Source: Paralithodes platypus (lineage: Eukaryota > Arthropoda > Malacostraca > Decapoda > Lithodidae). From it: a stretch of 64,000 nucleotides of DNA. A program made the translations under genes and the position numbers. The notes beneath the pieces were generated by a model. The model was given only the letters and a program-made list of their open reading frames with translations. It searched no databases and was not told where the DNA came from. How positions within the stretch are numbered: the stretch's first letter is position 1; each line of letters opens with the position of its first letter. This document shows positions 22,405-33,973 of this stretch, piece after piece. The DNA lies in assembly GCA_032716605.1 (NCBI GenBank), contig CM064509.1:37791921-37855920 (forward strand). The letters are read 5' to 3'.

Positions 22405-23600
22405 TGATTTTCAAAAGGCCTTTGACAAAGTTCCCCACAATCGTTTACTGCTAAAACTAAAAGCGCATGGAATGCAAGACGGTGTGTTGAAATGGGATAG
22501 AAAATTGGCTCGGCGACAGAAAGCAAAGAGTAGTCATAAACGGTAAGGCATCTAAATGTAATTTTTTGTTTTCTTTTTAGACCAATGTACGTTAGCGGGG
22601 TACCCCATTGATCGGTACTAGGACCAATTCTCTTTCTAAGGCATCAACGACATAGATGAGGGTCTCACCTGTACCATCTCAAAAAGGTGCTGACGATACA
22701 AAAATTGCAAATAGCGTACTCTCCAAAGAAAAGAAACAAGGTGACGTATTATGCCAAACACAATCGAGATACGTTGTCACCCCCCCGTGTGGCGCCCAAA
22801 ATTTGGCAACCATGAGTTTTCACACAGGCGGGGACATATAAACATGTAAAATACTACATATCGGATGACCAAAGTGAGACAGTAAACTATTTCGATGAAT
22901 GGCACTCAGCTTAAGAATGTAGACAGAGGGAACCGATCTGGTAGGAGTAGCAATTATCGAGTATACCTAAAACCGATGTCAACAATTGTTCAGAAGTTGT
23001 TAAGAAGGCAACAACAAAAATAATGGGCTTTATCGGCAGGGTCATTTGAGCATAAATCCAAAGAAGGTTATCCTATACCCTTTACAATTCCTTAGTCCGC
23101 CCCTCTTCTGGAATACTGCGTTCAATCCTGGTTTGATGCCCGTATTACCAAAAAGATATAGACAAGCTGAGAAACCGGAAGTCAAACGTAGAGTTACCAA
23201 AAAAAATGATACCTAGCCTAAAGAAACAAAACCATACGAGAGGTCTTAGAGAATTAAAATATATTTCCTTTTAACCCAACGCCAGATTAAGACGGCGACT
23301 TAATTCAAGTGTTCAAAAGCATCAAAGGCAGTGACGATATGAACTTGTAGAAAGTGACTTCACTATCGACCAATCTAATTACACGCGGGGGAGGAAGGAG
23401 GAAACGGTTTGCAAAAATTATTAGTAAAATCTTTTAACTCCAACACGAATCTAAAGGAATTTTCTTCTTTCAATCGAGGTGTCAACTTGTGGAGATGGGC
23501 TTCCCGGAGGCGCTATGAGACTGCCAGGCAGCCGTTGATTCTTGTTAAACTTCGCGCTCGCTAGACAAAATATTTCTCGCATCAAAACCCGCGACTTTGA
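22403..23600 (+). pseudogene. CR1/L2-like reverse transcriptase 3' fragment (copy 2)
   Basis: Same fragment as 17395-18330. It starts at DFQKAFD near 22406 and includes the AVKY-type segment near 22860. It has more single-base insertions than copy 1 across 22700-23600, so no frame is open. Confidence 0.75.
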
Positions 23601-24655
23601 CTGCGTTTTGTAATGAATAAACTTTATTATATTCCCCCCACAGATTCATCACAGAATTTGGATTGAGTATATTACAGTATATGACTAAGACGTTACTCTT
23701 CTTGTTCCCAGATATACGAAAAAGATCACTTATAACTGTGTTATGTTACTAACCCATCTGTCCCCTACTAACTTCCTAATCCTGCCACGGACATTAGTTC
23801 TAGGGCAGTAGTTCCCTTTCCAATGTTCCCTTACCCACTCTAAACCACTGTTTGGACACTTGATCCTCAGCGATCCTCAGGACAAGCAGCCTAGAGAGGT
23901 CACTAAACCTGTTGTTGCTTGATTTCTTTTTTACTATATATTTATTCTAGTGCATTGGGATTTGTAATGGTGGATTAAGATATATATATATATATATATA
24001 GTTTTTTTTTTTTTTTTTTTTTTTTTTTCTTTCTAGCCATCCTTCGCCAAATTCGGACAAAATACAGTATCCTCAAACTCACCCATTTTATTTTGACAAT
24101 TCACTCATATATCTTTCCGCCCATATCGTTCATTTTGCCCTACTTGGTACTGTAAGTCAAGAATAGTGTCAGTACTAGAGCCCCTTCTGCCGAAAAATGT
24201 ACAAACTCTGTGTGTGACTGTTGTATGTGTGTGTGTGTGTGACGATTGGAGAGTGTGTGGACTTGTGGTGTGACTGTATGTATGTGTGTGTGTGTACATT
24301 AGCGAGAGTCTGGTGTTCCCCAGGGTGCTGTAGTGTTCCACGAGGCACCTGGGACCTAGTCCACCTCCACATAGTCCACCTCCACCCACTCCACACAGTC
24401 CATCTCCACCCACTCCACCTCTACTTCCACATAGTCCATTTCCACACAGTCTACCTCCACCCAATCCACATCCACCTCCACATAGTCCACCTCCACCCAC
24501 TCCACCCAGTTTGTTGTTCACTGTGGTTTAATGGCCATAATGCTCGGGAGTGTTACGTAGCATCCTGTTTGTATCCCATGTCACCGCTGAAGAACAGAAG
24601 AACAGCCTTGGTCGGTTAGGTCATACAATTGATAGATGAGCATTTGGTCTGAGGG

Positions 24656-24873
24656 TTAAGCCGGTATCACACGAGAGCTTTTATAGTCAACATTCGATGA
24701 TCAAAAAATTTCTGGCAACATTTCTGGAATATTTTGCAACGGTATCGGAAACTAGACTGGTGATAGATGAATTTAGGTCACCGAAATATTATAAATGGTG
24801 ACTTCATCAGCTGCCAGACCAGTATTAAGGATAAATGTTGAGTGAAAAAGTGCTCGTGTGATACCAGCTTTAG
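24656..24873. mobile_element. MITE family C (copy 2)
   Basis: Essentially identical to 19679-19894. Confidence 0.8.
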
Positions 24874-26210
24874 GCTATCCCTCGTGAAGGTTGTTGTTGT
24901 TATTGTTATTGTTGTTTCCCAGGCTGTCTGACCGAGCAAGGCCAAGGCCATAACCAAGCACCCCCACAGAACCCTCCCTGCTTTACCACTATGAATGCCC
25001 AGGTGACCGAAACCGCTCCCAGGCGAGGGGCTGTGGAGGGTTCGGAAACGCCCGGGACACCAAAGCCCCACCCAAGGCCCTGTGTCCCTTAACCCAAGGA
25101 GTGTGAGACTGGCCTGTGACAAACGTAGTTATATGCGAATTAATTACCTTCGATTTTGACAGAATTCGTTATAACTACCATATAAAGCATTATTTCTTCT
25201 CTATGTGCGTTTATTTGACTTATATGATGAATATATGAACCTTGAAGAGCGATAAAAGTAGTGGGAATAGCGATTGGTGGGTGAAAAACGTATAGCTTCG
25301 CGCCCGGTCATATGCCTATGCTGAGGTAGGAGGGGGAGAGACATATATCCTCCCTCTGCAACATTTCGCAACACACTGATAGCCGTTGGAGAGATCTCAG
25401 TGTTGCCTAAGGTTTTTAAGTGACTCACTTGTGTTTACGTAACCACGTGAGAGAAATTTGCGCAACAAGTAACCAATAAATAGGGGAAATATGAGGTAAA
25501 ATAGGGGAAATATGAGGTAAAATAGGGGAAATATGAGGTAAAATAGGGGAAATATGAGGTAAAATAGGGGAAATATGAGGTAAAATAGCCAATAATTGAG
25601 GAGGGGGAAGGGGGGGGTTGAGACACATGAGGATGAATGGTAAGAAATATTCGAGGGGAATGATCTCACCTAATGACATTCCTTTGTTTTGAGAGACCCT
25701 GGGGTGTATTGGAAGTTTTTTTTTGTCATGGTCTTGCTTCCGTGAGGCCTATCACACTCGCTATACACATACTTCCGTGAGGCTTATCGCACTTCTCGGG
25801 TTAACATTTATGAAGGGAAAGTTGAGGAGCAAATGAAAAATGCGACGTTTTGGCTAAGTCGAGAGGTCATTCCATGGAAGAGCCCGCCGCCACTTGAGAT
25901 CTAGAAAATATATAAACGAAAGAAACAGTCTTTGGCCAGGATTTTTTTTGTGTATCGAAATATGTAAAAAATTATCTTGGGGGGGGGGGGGGGGGAGGTC
26001 TAGGGAGAAAATTAATAAAAAATAATAATGAAATATATAATTGAGCAACGAAATACGACCATCCCCCCTGAGTGGCTAGGTAAATTGAGAAAAACCGGAG
26101 GCAAACGTCTGTATGTATATTGTGTCTGTGAGGAGGAGTGGGATGTGTGTGTGTGTGTGTGTCCGGACGCAACATGACATCCGACTCCCACCGCTGTACG
26201 GCCGCGGGAC

Positions 26211-26578
26211 TTAAGGGAGATGAGTCGTTTTTTGTGTCTATTAATTTATATATTAATATGTGTTTTGAGTTTCCTCGCTATACCTTCATCAAGCTTAAAA
26301 AACACACCCTAGATCCCCTTTCAAGACAATTTTTACATTTTTCGGAAGAAAAATATTCCGACCGAAGGGCGGCTCCTTTTAAAATTACAGGCTCGCTTTC
26401 GCTCGCCAGGAAAAAATCGACACCTAAATAGCACGAAAGGTCTTCAAATTAACAACGAAATGGGGCGAAAGGTGTTAAAATCGCCAAACTAATGGGCCGA
26501 ACATCTTATAATCTCAAAACTAGTGGGGCTAAACATTAGGGAGAAGGGGGTCCAGAAAAACGGTCTGCCTCCCCTTAA
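26211..26578 (+). mobile_element. TTAA-flanked MITE, family A2
   Basis: Complete A2: TTAAGGGAGATGAGTCG left, CGGTCTGCCTCCCCTTAA right. Its second hairpin is weakened (CCGACCGAAGGGCGG). Confidence 0.85.
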
Positions 26579-26658
26579 CTCACTGAGGTAAATAGAGACT
26601 AGACATATCAGGGCACTTGTCTTCTCAATAATAACACTAGAATCTGTTCTGTACAGTT

Positions 26659-26994
26659 TTAAGGGGAGGTTTCTAGTTTGTTCCCTAGACTTCCATCAAG
26701 CTTGAAATTACACCCCCTTGACCCCCTTTCAAGATAAATTTGTACATTTTTCGGTAGAAAAATTTCCCGGCCGAAGGCCGGTTGCTCTTAAATTACAGGC
26801 TCGCTGTCGCTCGCCAGGATAAAATCGACACCTAAATGGCACGAAATGTCTTAAAATTGACAGAATGGGGCGGAAATTCTTAAAAATCACCAAACTAATG
26901 GGGCAAACGTCTTAAAATCTCAAAAGCAATGGGGCTAGACATGAGGGAGAAAGGGGTCAAGAAAAAAGTCCCTCAAGTGGAAATCTCCCCTTAA
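26659..26994 (+). mobile_element. TTAA-flanked MITE, family A
   Basis: Complete copy. The right TTAA (26991-26994) is shared with the next family C element. Confidence 0.9.
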
Positions 26995-27200
26995 GCCGGT
27001 ATCACACGAGCGCTTTTTCACTCCACATGTATCCTTAAAACTGATCTGGCAGCTTATGAGATCAACATTTACAATATGTCTGTCACCTAAATTCATCTAC
27101 CATCAGTCCGATACCAGTGCAAAATATTCCAGAAATGATGCCAGGGAAATGTTGATCGTCGAATTTTGTCTATAAAAGCTCTCGTGTGATACCGGGTTAA
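26991..27200. mobile_element. TTAA-flanked MITE, family C
   Basis: Both inverted ends are clear: TTAAGCCGGTATCACACGAG and CTCGTGTGATACCGGGTTAA. It abuts a family A copy on the left and a family F half on the right. Confidence 0.9.
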
Positions 27201-27350
27201 GAAGGATCTATGGTAGTAAAAAGCGTTAAGTGAGGTAGTAGGAAGACTTTTAATTGCTGGAGGACTTTTGTGAACGGAATAAAATCGTTCAATAGTAGCC
27301 AGAATGTAATTGAAAGAACGTTACCGGTACTGAAGGGGTTCAATATTCTG

Positions 27351-27383
<33 letters not shown>

Positions 27384-27404
27384 TTTTTTTTAAATGTGAA
27401 TGAG
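27197..27404 (+). mobile_element. half-copy of MITE family F, AT and poly-T tract
   Basis: TTAAGAAGGATCTATGGTAG through ACCGGTACTGAAGGGGTT (27197-27342) is one arm of the palindromic family F. An AT tract and a poly-T run of about 26 bp follow (27352-27391). Confidence 0.7.
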
Positions 27405-27655
27405 GGAGACAAAAGGCATAACTGCCTGCAACGAGTGCCTCCCCCAGATTTCAAAGAGTGACAGGGCCGAAATCAAGGGACGTTCGAGCTAAAATGCCTG
27501 GACACACGGAGTTTGAAGCAATTTAAGTATCGGTATATACTTTCCATTTTAGCTCGAACGTCCCTTGATTTTGGCCCTGTCACTCTTTCAACTCTGGGGG
27601 AGGCACTCGCTGCCAGCAGTTCTGCCTTTTGTCTCCGTCATTCACATAACAAAAA
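27405..27655. repeat. inverted repeat, family G
   Basis: Arms of about 95 bp (27410-27500 and 27548-27650) share GGGACGTTCGAGCTAAAATG in opposite orientation. One arm also occurs alone at about 37690-37800, and its end at 32655-32700. Confidence 0.75.
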
Positions 27656-27743
27656 CAAAAATTACAGTCAATGTCACACCACTAGAATATTTGAAATACT
27701 TTAATATAATCGCGTGGACAACTTTCATAGGCCTAGTACAGTA

Positions 27744-27954
27744 CAGTCGCGCTAATAAGTCATGTGCCAGCTGTCATTACGTTTGGCTTGCTCTGTGCTG
27801 TATTAATGTTCGTCAGATGTTGAATAGGGTGGGAAAGTGTAGGAACATGTGTGTATATTCCACTCGCTATGACGAAAGGAAGCTTAGATATTACTGTTAC
27901 CAATTATTGATCGAAACATACTTGGTGCCGAGACATGACTTATTAGCGCGACTG
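27744..27954 (+). mobile_element. mariner-like MITE, family D
   Basis: TA-flanked; ends CAGTCGCGCTAATAAGTCAT and its inverted partner ATGACTTATTAGCGCGACTG. About 211 bp, non-coding. Confidence 0.85.
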
Positions 27955-28411
27955 TGCATAAACCCATTCCTACCGGTGACTTCATGTTTATTATACCCAG
28001 GCTACTATTCGACGATGATAATCAGCTTAGGAAGGACGTCTACCCATTACAAGGCTACAGACTACCTCAAGTAATCCTTTTAGCTCCTATCTATCTTTCC
28101 TAAGTTTCGTAAAATCGTTTAAACGTAGCTACAACAAAAAAATTAAAAACGTCCGCGGTGCATAAGTGGTTAATGGTACATATTTGTTATTTTCAGGTGC
28201 TTAACCCTTTCACTACCGAGGATGTTTGTGGTTATATTTCAACTATGTATTTAGACGATTGTGGGCAGTTTAAGAAGGATCTGTGGTAGCAAAATGGGTT
28301 AGGTGAGATAGTTGGAAGCCTGGTAGTTGCTGGAGGCCCATTGGAAGCTGAATAAAATCGTCTAATAGTAGCTAGGACAAAGTAAAAAGGACGTCGCCGG
28401 TACAGGAGGGG
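27955..28411. mobile_element. unassigned sequence and MITE family F
   Basis: 27955-28202 holds nothing recognised. 28203-28415 is family F: TTAACCCTTTCACTACCGAG to GGTACAGGAGGGGTTAA, a foldback with GGATCTGTGGTAG near its centre. Its right TTAA is shared with the next element. Confidence 0.7.
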
Positions 28412-28737
28412 TTAAGGGGAGATTTCCACTTGAGGGATTTTTTTCCTGACCCCTTTCTCCCTCATGTTTAGCCCCATTGCTTTTGATATTCTAAAACGTT
28501 TGCCCCATTAGTTTAGCGATTTTAGGAACTTTCACCCCATATTAAGACCTTTCGTGCAATTCAGGTGTCGATTTTATCCTGGCGAGCGATAGCGAGCCTG
28601 TAATTTAAGAGGATCCGGCCTTCGGCCAGGACATTTTTCTACCGAAAAATGTACAAATTTATCTTGAAAGGGACTCAAGGGGGTGTAATTTTAAGCTTGA
28701 TGGAGGTCTAGGGAACAAACTAAATACGTCCCCTTAA
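28412..28737 (-). mobile_element. TTAA-flanked MITE, family A
   Basis: Reverse-oriented complete copy starting TTAAGGGGAGATTTCCACTT. Confidence 0.85.
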
Positions 28738-29104
28738 GGAGAGCTAAGAACATAAGACCGCGGGAAACTGCATAAAGCCTTGCGGCCCACACCAGACTGT
28801 TTTGGGCTTTTGTTATTCTGGCGCCCAATACCCAAGACGTAATTTGAACTATAAACCCTAATTTTATCCTCACATATTTCGGATTTCGTTGTTCACCCTG
28901 GAAAGAGTTACGTGTTTGAGTGTCCAAAGGCCGCCAAGGTGTAAAGATTATTGAACCACCGATTTCCATTTGGGACCTCCGACGCTGTTTCATTTTTTGT
29001 TTTTTTCTCCTTTCTCTCTCGCTCTCGCTCTCTCTCTCTCTCTCTCTCTCGCTCTCTCTCTCTCGCTCTCGCTCTCTCTCTCTCTCGCTCTCTCTCTCTC
29101 TCTC
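28738..29104. repeat. LINE 3' fragment and CT-rich tract
   Basis: 28746-28800 (AAGAACATAAG..GCGGCCCACAC) resembles the 3' end of the CR1/L2-like element. 28801-29010 is unassigned. 29015-29104 is a CT/CTCG tract that replaces the left CT-rich part of a family B element. Confidence 0.65.
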
Positions 29105-29700
29105 GGTTGTATCCATTCGGCCCCATTCAGCCAACTGGTTTAAAATGTTTATCCCCATCCAGGTGTCTATTTATTTTTTTTAATATTTTTGACAGCAGAC
29201 TAAATTTGTAAATTTTTCGATAGAAAAATGTCTCCGGCGAAGCCGGATTTCTTTATACAATCCTGGCTCGCGATATTGACACCTGGATGGGGATAAACGT
29301 CTTGAAACAGTAAGCTGAATGGGGCCGAATGATAGGGATAAACGTCTTAAAACAGTAGGCTGAATGGGGCCGAATGATAGGGATAAACGTCTTAAAACAG
29401 TAGGCTGAATGGGGCCGAATGATAGGGATAAACGTCTTAAAACAGTAGGCTGAATGGGGCCGAATGATAGGGATAAAAGTCTTAAAACAGTAGGCTGAAT
29501 GGGGCCGAATGATAGGGATAAACGTCTTAAAACAGTAGGCTGAATGGGGCCGAATGATAGGGATAAACGTCTTAACACAGTAGGCTGAATGGGGCCGAAT
29601 GATAGGGATAAACGTCTTAAAACAGTAGGCTGAATGGGGCCGAATGGATACAAGCCAGACAAAGATAGAAAAGGGCAGATAACAAAGCAGGTGAACTCGG
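29105..29700. mobile_element. MITE family B with 45-bp internal expansion
   Basis: Family B from TTGTATCCATTCGGCCCC through hairpin TCCGGCGAAGCCGGA. The right arm segment containing AAACGTCTTAAAACAGTAGG and GCTGAATGGGGCCGAATG is repeated about eight times (about 29290-29646) before GATACAAGCCAGACAAAG. The terminal TTAA is lost. Confidence 0.8.
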
Positions 29701-30097
29701 TATATATATTTGTTAATAGTACGACAGAGTCAGGTATTTGAGTGGTGGTAGTCTCCAAAGGCCGTCATGGTGTGTAAAGATTATTGCTGTGTTCTTACCG
29801 CCGATTTCCATTTGGGACCTCTGATGCTGTGTGTGTGGGTTTTTTTTTTTTTCTCTCTTTCTAGGTTGTATCCATTCGGCCCCATTCAGCCAACGGATTT
29901 ATAATGGTTATCCCCATCCAGGTGTCTATATTTGTTTAAATGTTTTTGACAGCAGGATAATTTTTGTACATTTTCGATAGACCTTCGGCGCTGTGGTTGC
30001 ATTCTGTTCTTACCTAGCTTTACCTCGTTTATATTTTTGTTTCTCTCTCTAGGTTGTATCCAAATCGATTAGTAATAGTCAGAATTAATTGAATAGG
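29701..30097. mobile_element. second, truncated family B fragment
   Basis: 29850-29985 repeats the family B left half (TTGTATCCATTCGGCCCC and CCCCATCCAGGTGTCTAT). The text around 29757-29840 repeats 28918-28990, so a larger piece was duplicated. No gene. Confidence 0.6.
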
Positions 30098-30167
30098 ATC
30101 TGCCTGCAACTATATCCATGTGTCAGAGACGATCGTCTCTGACACATGGATATAGTTGCAGGCAGAT
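30098..30167. repeat. perfect 70-bp palindrome without spacer
   Basis: Every base from 30098 to 30132 pairs with 30133 to 30167 (35-bp arms); the centre is GAGACGATCGTCTC. The flanks do not extend the symmetry. Confidence 0.95.
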
Positions 30168-30239
30168 GTGCCAAACCTACCGATCTGTACACACTAGATG
30201 ATCAGCGTAGGGGTGCGGATACTTTTTTGACCGAGTGTA
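30168..30239. other. short unassigned spacer
   Basis: Contains GCGTAGGGGTGCGGATAC. Nothing recognised. Confidence 0.4.
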
Positions 30240-30452
30240 CAGTCGCGCTAATAAGTGATGTCTCGGCACCAAGTATGTTTTGATCAATAATTGGTATCAG
30301 CAATAGCTAAGCTTCATTTCTTCATATCAAGTGAAATATACAAACATGTTCTTACACTTACCCACCCTATTCAACATCTGACAGGCATTAATACAGTACA
30401 GAGCAAGCCAAACGTAATGACAGCCTAGACATGACTTATTAGCGCTACCGTA
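30240..30452 (-). mobile_element. mariner-like MITE, family D
   Basis: CAGTCGCGCTAATAAGTGAT at the left, beside TA, and a slightly degenerate inverted right end (CTTATTAGCGCTACCG). Confidence 0.8.
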
Positions 30453-31246
30453 CATACTCCCAACTGCTCTATGATACCTTAATGTTAAACTACTAGAGTA
30501 AGTCCACATTATAAGGGCAGGGTAAGGCAGGTGGTGGTAGTATTGATCCTCTCCCTCCTGCCGGCGGACCCCCCTAGGGAGACTCAAGCCCCAGGGAATT
30601 CTGTAGGGACACCACCACCACCACCACCACCAGTATACGACTCTCACTCACTCAAACACATACACTCTCTTTCTCTCTGGGTTGTATCCTTTGGCCCCAT
30701 TCAGCCTCTTGTTTAAGACGTTTATCCCCATCCAGGTGTTGATTTTTTCCTGGTGAGCGATGGCTAGCCAGCATTGTACAGATAAATCCGGCGTCACCGG
30801 AGACATTTTTCTATCGAAAAATGTACAAATTTAGCTTGCTGTCGAAACAAAAATATAGATATGCTGGAAAATATTGACACCTGGATGGGGGTAAACATCT
30901 TAAAACAGTAGGCTGAATAGGGCCGAATGGATACAACCCAGAAAGAGAAGGAGAGAGACAGATAAAAAGAAAACGAGATGAGCCCCCTTAAGAATCGAGG
31001 AATCCGATGCTAAGGGGAAATAAAAACACACACACACACACACACACACACCCAGACTATAGTAAGTCCACATTATAAGGGCAGGGTAAGGCAGGTGGTG
31101 GTAGTATTGATCCTGTCCCTCCTGCCGGTGGGCCCCCCTAGGGAGACTCAAGCCCCAGGGGATTCTAGGGACACCACCACCACCACCACCACCACCACCA
31201 CCACCCAACTATATACGACTCTCACTTACTCAAACACATACACACA
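30453..31246. repeat. duplicated ~190-bp unit flanking a family B MITE
   Basis: A unit with GTAAGTCCACATTATAAGGG, CTCAAGCCCCAGGG and a (CCA)n tract occurs at about 30494-30680 and 31060-31245. Between them, about 30660-30991 is a family B element ending GATGAGCCCCCTTAA, followed by a CA tract (31021-31050). Confidence 0.75.
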
Positions 31247-31251
31247 ATCTC

Positions 31252-31317
<66 letters not shown>

Positions 31318-31737
31318 TTACTGTCCTATTCTTCCACTATAAACTGTCCCTGTCTAGTAGTATTAAGGCCGGACCACCTAGTTGGTACCGCAAGGTCTGT
31401 GTGGTCTGAGTATCTGTGTAACTCTCTCTCTTCCTCTTCTACTTTCCATTACTCACCGTCACACACACACACACACAATACACACACACAATACACACAC
31501 ACACACAATACACACACACACACATACACACACACACACACAATACACACACACACACACATAAGAACATAAAGAAAATGGGAGTCTGCAGAAAGCCGAT
31601 TGGCCCACACAAGGCAGATCCCTGTCACACCCAACCCTAATTACAACGCCTAATTATAGGCCCAGCTCATTAATACCATGACCGACCTCACCAAAACGGC
31701 CAGAGGTCAGACAATGGGGTCTGCAGAGCGCCGATTG

Positions 31738-31807
<70 letters not shown>
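31247..31807. repeat. CT and CA microsatellites with LINE 3' end
   Basis: CT tract 31247-31315; SINE-like GGTCTGTGTGG tail near 31390; CA-rich 31459-31562. 31563-31738 is the minus-oriented 3' end of the CR1/L2-like element (AAGAACATAAAGAAAATGGG). CA tract 31739-31807. Confidence 0.8.
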
Positions 31808-31811
<4 letters not shown>

Positions 31812-32732
31812 GTTGTGCACTAAACAGTCTCTCTCCTTCCACTTCGAGTAGCCTATCTCATCGGAATGGACCGCAAGCTCTCTGAGATACTAACTATTCC
31901 TTGTAACTCCTTGTAACTCTCTCTCTCTCTCCTCTTCCGGTTCTCGCTCTTCCCCTTTACTCTCCACTGCTTCATCCACCCTCCATACATTCGTAGTTGA
32001 AGGTGAATATTTGATAGGTAAAGGTGAAGTCTCTCTTTCTCTCTCTCTCTCATCCCCATCCACACCCGTTCCTTTGCTAACTCCCCACAACACACACACA
32101 TGCTCTCTCTCTCTCCCCCCTAATCACCTCTTCCACACACTTCAACGCACTCTATAACAAGTAAGATTCAAACAACACACTCTCTCTCTCTCTCTCCTAA
32201 TCACCTCTTCCACACACTTCAACGCACTCTATAACAAGTAAGTTTCAAACAACACACTCTCTCTCTCATATCCCCACCACACACCCCTTCCTTTGCTCCC
32301 TCTCCCACAACACACACACTCTCACTCTCTCATGACAACGTTGATTTTGTTTATATTGTTAAGTCTCTCTCTCACTCTCTCTCGCTCGCTCACTCACTCA
32401 CTCACTCTCTCTCACACACAGTCAGCGGGGGTTTTGGTGCCCCAGGGGAGTGCAGGTTCCCCAGGGACCTCGCAGTTCGGGGGTGGGGGATCAATACAAG
32501 GCCCCCACCCCACCCCACCCCACCCCACCCCATCCCTGCTCCCCAGCTGAGTGTCCAGACCACCTGGGGGGCGCCGCACCACGGTAGGCCATGGCAAGGG
32601 GGGTGCAGGATGGCAGGCCACGGCAGGGGGCGGGGGTACAGGACGGTAGGGAGGTGCAGTTCTGCCTTTTGTCTCCCTCACTCACATACGGAAACGCAAA
32701 AAAAAAAAGGACGGTAGGGAGGGGGGGGGGGG
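31808..32732. repeat. CT/CA low-complexity region with small duplication
   Basis: A ~70-bp unit (CCTAATCACCTCTTCCACAC) is tandemly duplicated at about 32119-32260. CACCC runs near 32507-32532 and a G-rich stretch 32570-32650 follow. No gene is supported. Confidence 0.7.
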
Positions 32733-33415
32733 GGGTACAGGATGGCAGGGTAGGACAGGGGGTGTAGGACAGGGGGGTGTAGGATGGCAGGGTAGGACAG
32801 GGGGGTGTAGGATGGCAGGGTAGGACAGGGGGGTGTAGGATGGCAGGGTAGGACAGGGGGGTACAGGATGGCAGGGTAGGACAGGGGGGTGTAGGATGGC
32901 AGGGTAGGACAGGGGGTGTAGGATGGCAGGGTAGGACAGGGGGTGTAGGATGGCAGGGTAGGCCGGGGGGGTAGGATGCCAGGGTAGGACAGGGGGTGTA
33001 GGATGGCAGGGTAAGACAGGAGGGTGTAGGAGAGGGGGGGTAGGATGGCAGGCTAGGACAGGGGGTGTAGGATGGCAGGGTAGGACAGGGGGTGTAGGAT
33101 GGCAGGGTAGGACAGGAGGATGTAGGATGGCAGGGTAGGACAGGGGGGTGTAGGATGGCAGGGGGGTACAGGATGGCAGGCTAGGACAGGGAGGATGCAG
33201 GATGGTAGGGGGGGAGGGGGGCGTACAGGATGGCAGGCTAGGACAGGGAGGATGCAGGATGGTAGGAGGGGGGCGCAGGATGGCAGGCTTGGACAGGGGA
33301 GGATGTAGGATGGTAGGGAGGGAGGGGGGCGCAGGATGGCAGGCTTGGACAGGGGAGGATGTAGGACTGTACAGTAGGTCAAGACGGAGCAGTGTAAGAC
33401 GGTAGGCCAATGGAA
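32733..33415. repeat. 27-28 bp G-rich minisatellite
   Basis: About 20 or more tandem copies of a unit containing GTAGGATGGCAGGGTAGGAC followed by a G run, with GTACAGG and GATGCAGG variants to the right. Long Pro/His-rich minus-strand frames are artefacts. Confidence 0.9.
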
Positions 33416-33973
33416 GTGTACACATTTATCTTGAAAGGGAGTTTAGGGGGTGTTTTTCTAAGCTTGGTGGAGGTCTAGCGAGGAAACTCAAACATAAAAT
33501 AATAGACAAATAAATATATAGACCAAAAAACAAGCAGTACCCCCTTAACCCGCCTGTTCGTCATCATACACGTTTATAATAAAAGTCTGCGGAAGTTGAC
33601 AGCCACGTTTGCCGTTCACCAATCCAAGTCGAACGATGGCTTTCATTAAGGGGCTATTAGTGGATGGGGATAAACGTCTTAAAACAGTAGGCTGAATGGG
33701 GCCGAATGGATACAACCCAGAGAGAGAAAAAAAACGAGGTAAGATAAAATTGAGTTATGACAAGCCCTGGTGATGGTGTGAAAGTTACGGACGAGTTTTT
33801 TGAGAGGTGTTAAAGAATGTTTGGGTGTGTTCGTGTGTGTGTGTGGCGGAGGTGGAAGAGAGAGAGTGAATGAGTGTGTGAAAGTGAGTGAATGACTGAG
33901 TGTGTGTGTATGTGTGTGAGAGAGAGATTGTTGGATTGCAAATGCCTAAAAAAAATGTCAAGTGAAAGAAGAT
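33416..33973. mobile_element. fragments of MITE A2 and MITE B
   Basis: 33416-33549 is the left third of an A2 element in reverse orientation (GTACACATTTATCTTGAAAG to CCCCCTTAA). 33660-33745 is the right end of a family B copy. The remainder is TG/GA-rich and unassigned. Confidence 0.65.

Larger units (their letters stand above)
21646..26578. repeat. copy 2 of the block repeated across the N gap
   Basis: Contains the same ordered series as 16201-21545 and continues to a complete A2 element. CA tract at 22014-22068, CTAT tract near 22130-22171, LINE fragment 22403-23600, poly-T 24002-24028, CCACCTCCAC repeat 24357-24510, MITE C 24656-24873, retroposon E 24885-25105, 21-bp repeat 25480-25590. 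Confidence 0.85.

Noticed and set aside
27565..28074. 169-residue open frame
   Set aside because: It runs across an inverted repeat (G) and a family D MITE, so it is chance openness in repeats.
32682..33425. 247-residue Pro/His/Cys-rich minus-strand frame
   Set aside because: Entirely a 27-28 bp minisatellite; frames stay open because of unit composition.
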